In this document: in pieces, positions 63,724 to 64,000 of the stretch
Layout: each line of letters starts with the position of its first letter
How positions within the stretch are numbered: the first letter of the stretch is position 1
Origin: Colwellia sp. TT2012
GTDB lineage: Bacteria; Pseudomonadota; Gammaproteobacteria; Enterobacterales; Alteromonadaceae
Length of the DNA: 64,000 nucleotides
NCBI RefSeq assembly: GCF_001440345.1
Contig: NZ_LJYX01000006.1
Span: 62,001-126,000, forward strand
Reading direction: 5' to 3'
The notes under the pieces: model-generated
Database searches by the model: none
What the model was told of the DNA's origin: nothing
Seen by the model: the letters and a program-made list of their open reading frames with translations, nothing else
Made by a program: the position numbers and the translations under genes

Positions 63724-64000
63724 ATGTTAAATTCTAGTAAATTAATATTATCTAAAGCTCAATTCTCTTCCGTTACAGTTGAGGGGATTGAATACAAGGA
63801 AAGTAGTTTGGAATGCTCTTATGCAGAGGTTAAATATGTAGATAATCAAGCTGTATTTACCGAGTGGATGACGGAGCATGAAAAGCTGCTTCGTCATATT
63901 ATTACCGGTTTTGAAGCAAAACCGGCTATACAAGATGAACTTTTTCAAGAGATCGCCTTAAACATTTGGCGCGCCTTGCCTAAGTTTCGTCAAGACGCTG
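63724..64000 (+). CDS. ECF-type RNA polymerase sigma factor (partial, cut by window end)
   Basis: Open frame of 92 codons running off the right edge. After a 45-residue lead, it reads FTEWMTEHEKLLRHIITGFEAKPAIQDELFQEIALNIWRALPKFRQDA, a sigma-70 region 2 (core binding). The start may be ATG 63724 or a later ATG inside the lead (WMTEHE). An anti-sigma gene would be expected downstream, outside the window. It is 60 bases after the ABC permease stop, so it may or may not belong to that operon. Confidence 0.7.
   Translation, partial: MLNSSKLILSKAQFSSVTVEGIEYKESSLECSYAEVKYVDNQAVFTEWMTEHEKLLRHIITGFEAKPAIQDELFQEIALNIWRALPKFRQDA

Overview
The window reads as chromosomal DNA of a marine gammaproteobacterium of the order Alteromonadales, probably Colwellia or a close relative. 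This is inferred from low-GC codon use, a prkB / yhfA-speD / DUF3802 / arginine-succinyltransferase neighbourhood like that of Shewanella and Colwellia, FabV as enoyl-ACP reductase, many outer-membrane proteins, and short intergenic elements bounded by terminal inverted repeats (TIRs). No rRNA, tRNA, CRISPR array or prophage was seen.

Layout. 1-9.7 kb: the end of prkB, a yhfA-speD pair, a DUF3802 gene, an arginine succinyltransferase run on the minus strand (astC/argD, astA, astD, astE; no astB), an HDOD gene and pabA. 9.9-13.6 kb: a porin with a perfect FNR-type site, a glutaredoxin gene broken by a stop codon, and glnK-amtB behind NtrC/sigma-54 signals. 13.7-18.5 kb: a secreted cyclophilin with a GlyGly-CTERM-like tail, a small outer-membrane protein between two copies of a TIR element, a TPR-GGDEF protein and a decayed polysaccharide deacetylase. 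18.6-29.5 kb: two minus-strand operons that each pair envelope proteins with a two-component system (two spondin-domain proteins + RR + HK; MipA/OmpV + DUF3019 + RR + HK), then a TonB-dependent receptor. 29.7-33.2 kb: glutaryl-CoA dehydrogenase, a methyltransferase scrap, a BIG2-like lipoprotein and a beta-barrel protein.

33.2-37.2 kb is the most mobile segment. A REP-associated tyrosine transposase (RAYT) gene lies between inverted REP-like arrays, followed by a GAF-GGDEF gene, then a 5'-truncated second RAYT copy and a scrap resembling the 3' end of the neighbouring S46 peptidase gene.

37.3-49.6 kb: an S46 dipeptidyl-peptidase, and divergent from it a probable Fur-controlled cluster (imelysin, two di-heme oxidoreductase-like lipoproteins, second imelysin, FecA-like TonB receptor, Tat-exported DUF1513 protein). 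This is the best candidate here for an incompletely described envelope system, probably for iron. 49.6-64 kb: argR with an ARG box, a 260-bp TIR element, housekeeping genes (YcgM-type hydrolase, yacL, ampG, cyclophilin, yajG, rlmG, bolA, fabV, hemolysin III, an EF-hand protein), and a secreted alpha/beta hydrolase run together with an ABC exporter, then the start of an ECF sigma factor cut by the window end.

The arginine genes may form one circuit: ArgR is encoded at 49.7 kb and the AST catabolic genes at 2-7 kb. Second-messenger and two-component signalling is prominent, with two diguanylate cyclase candidates and two HK/RR pairs. Family calls rest on recognition of protein motifs by eye; no database search was run.
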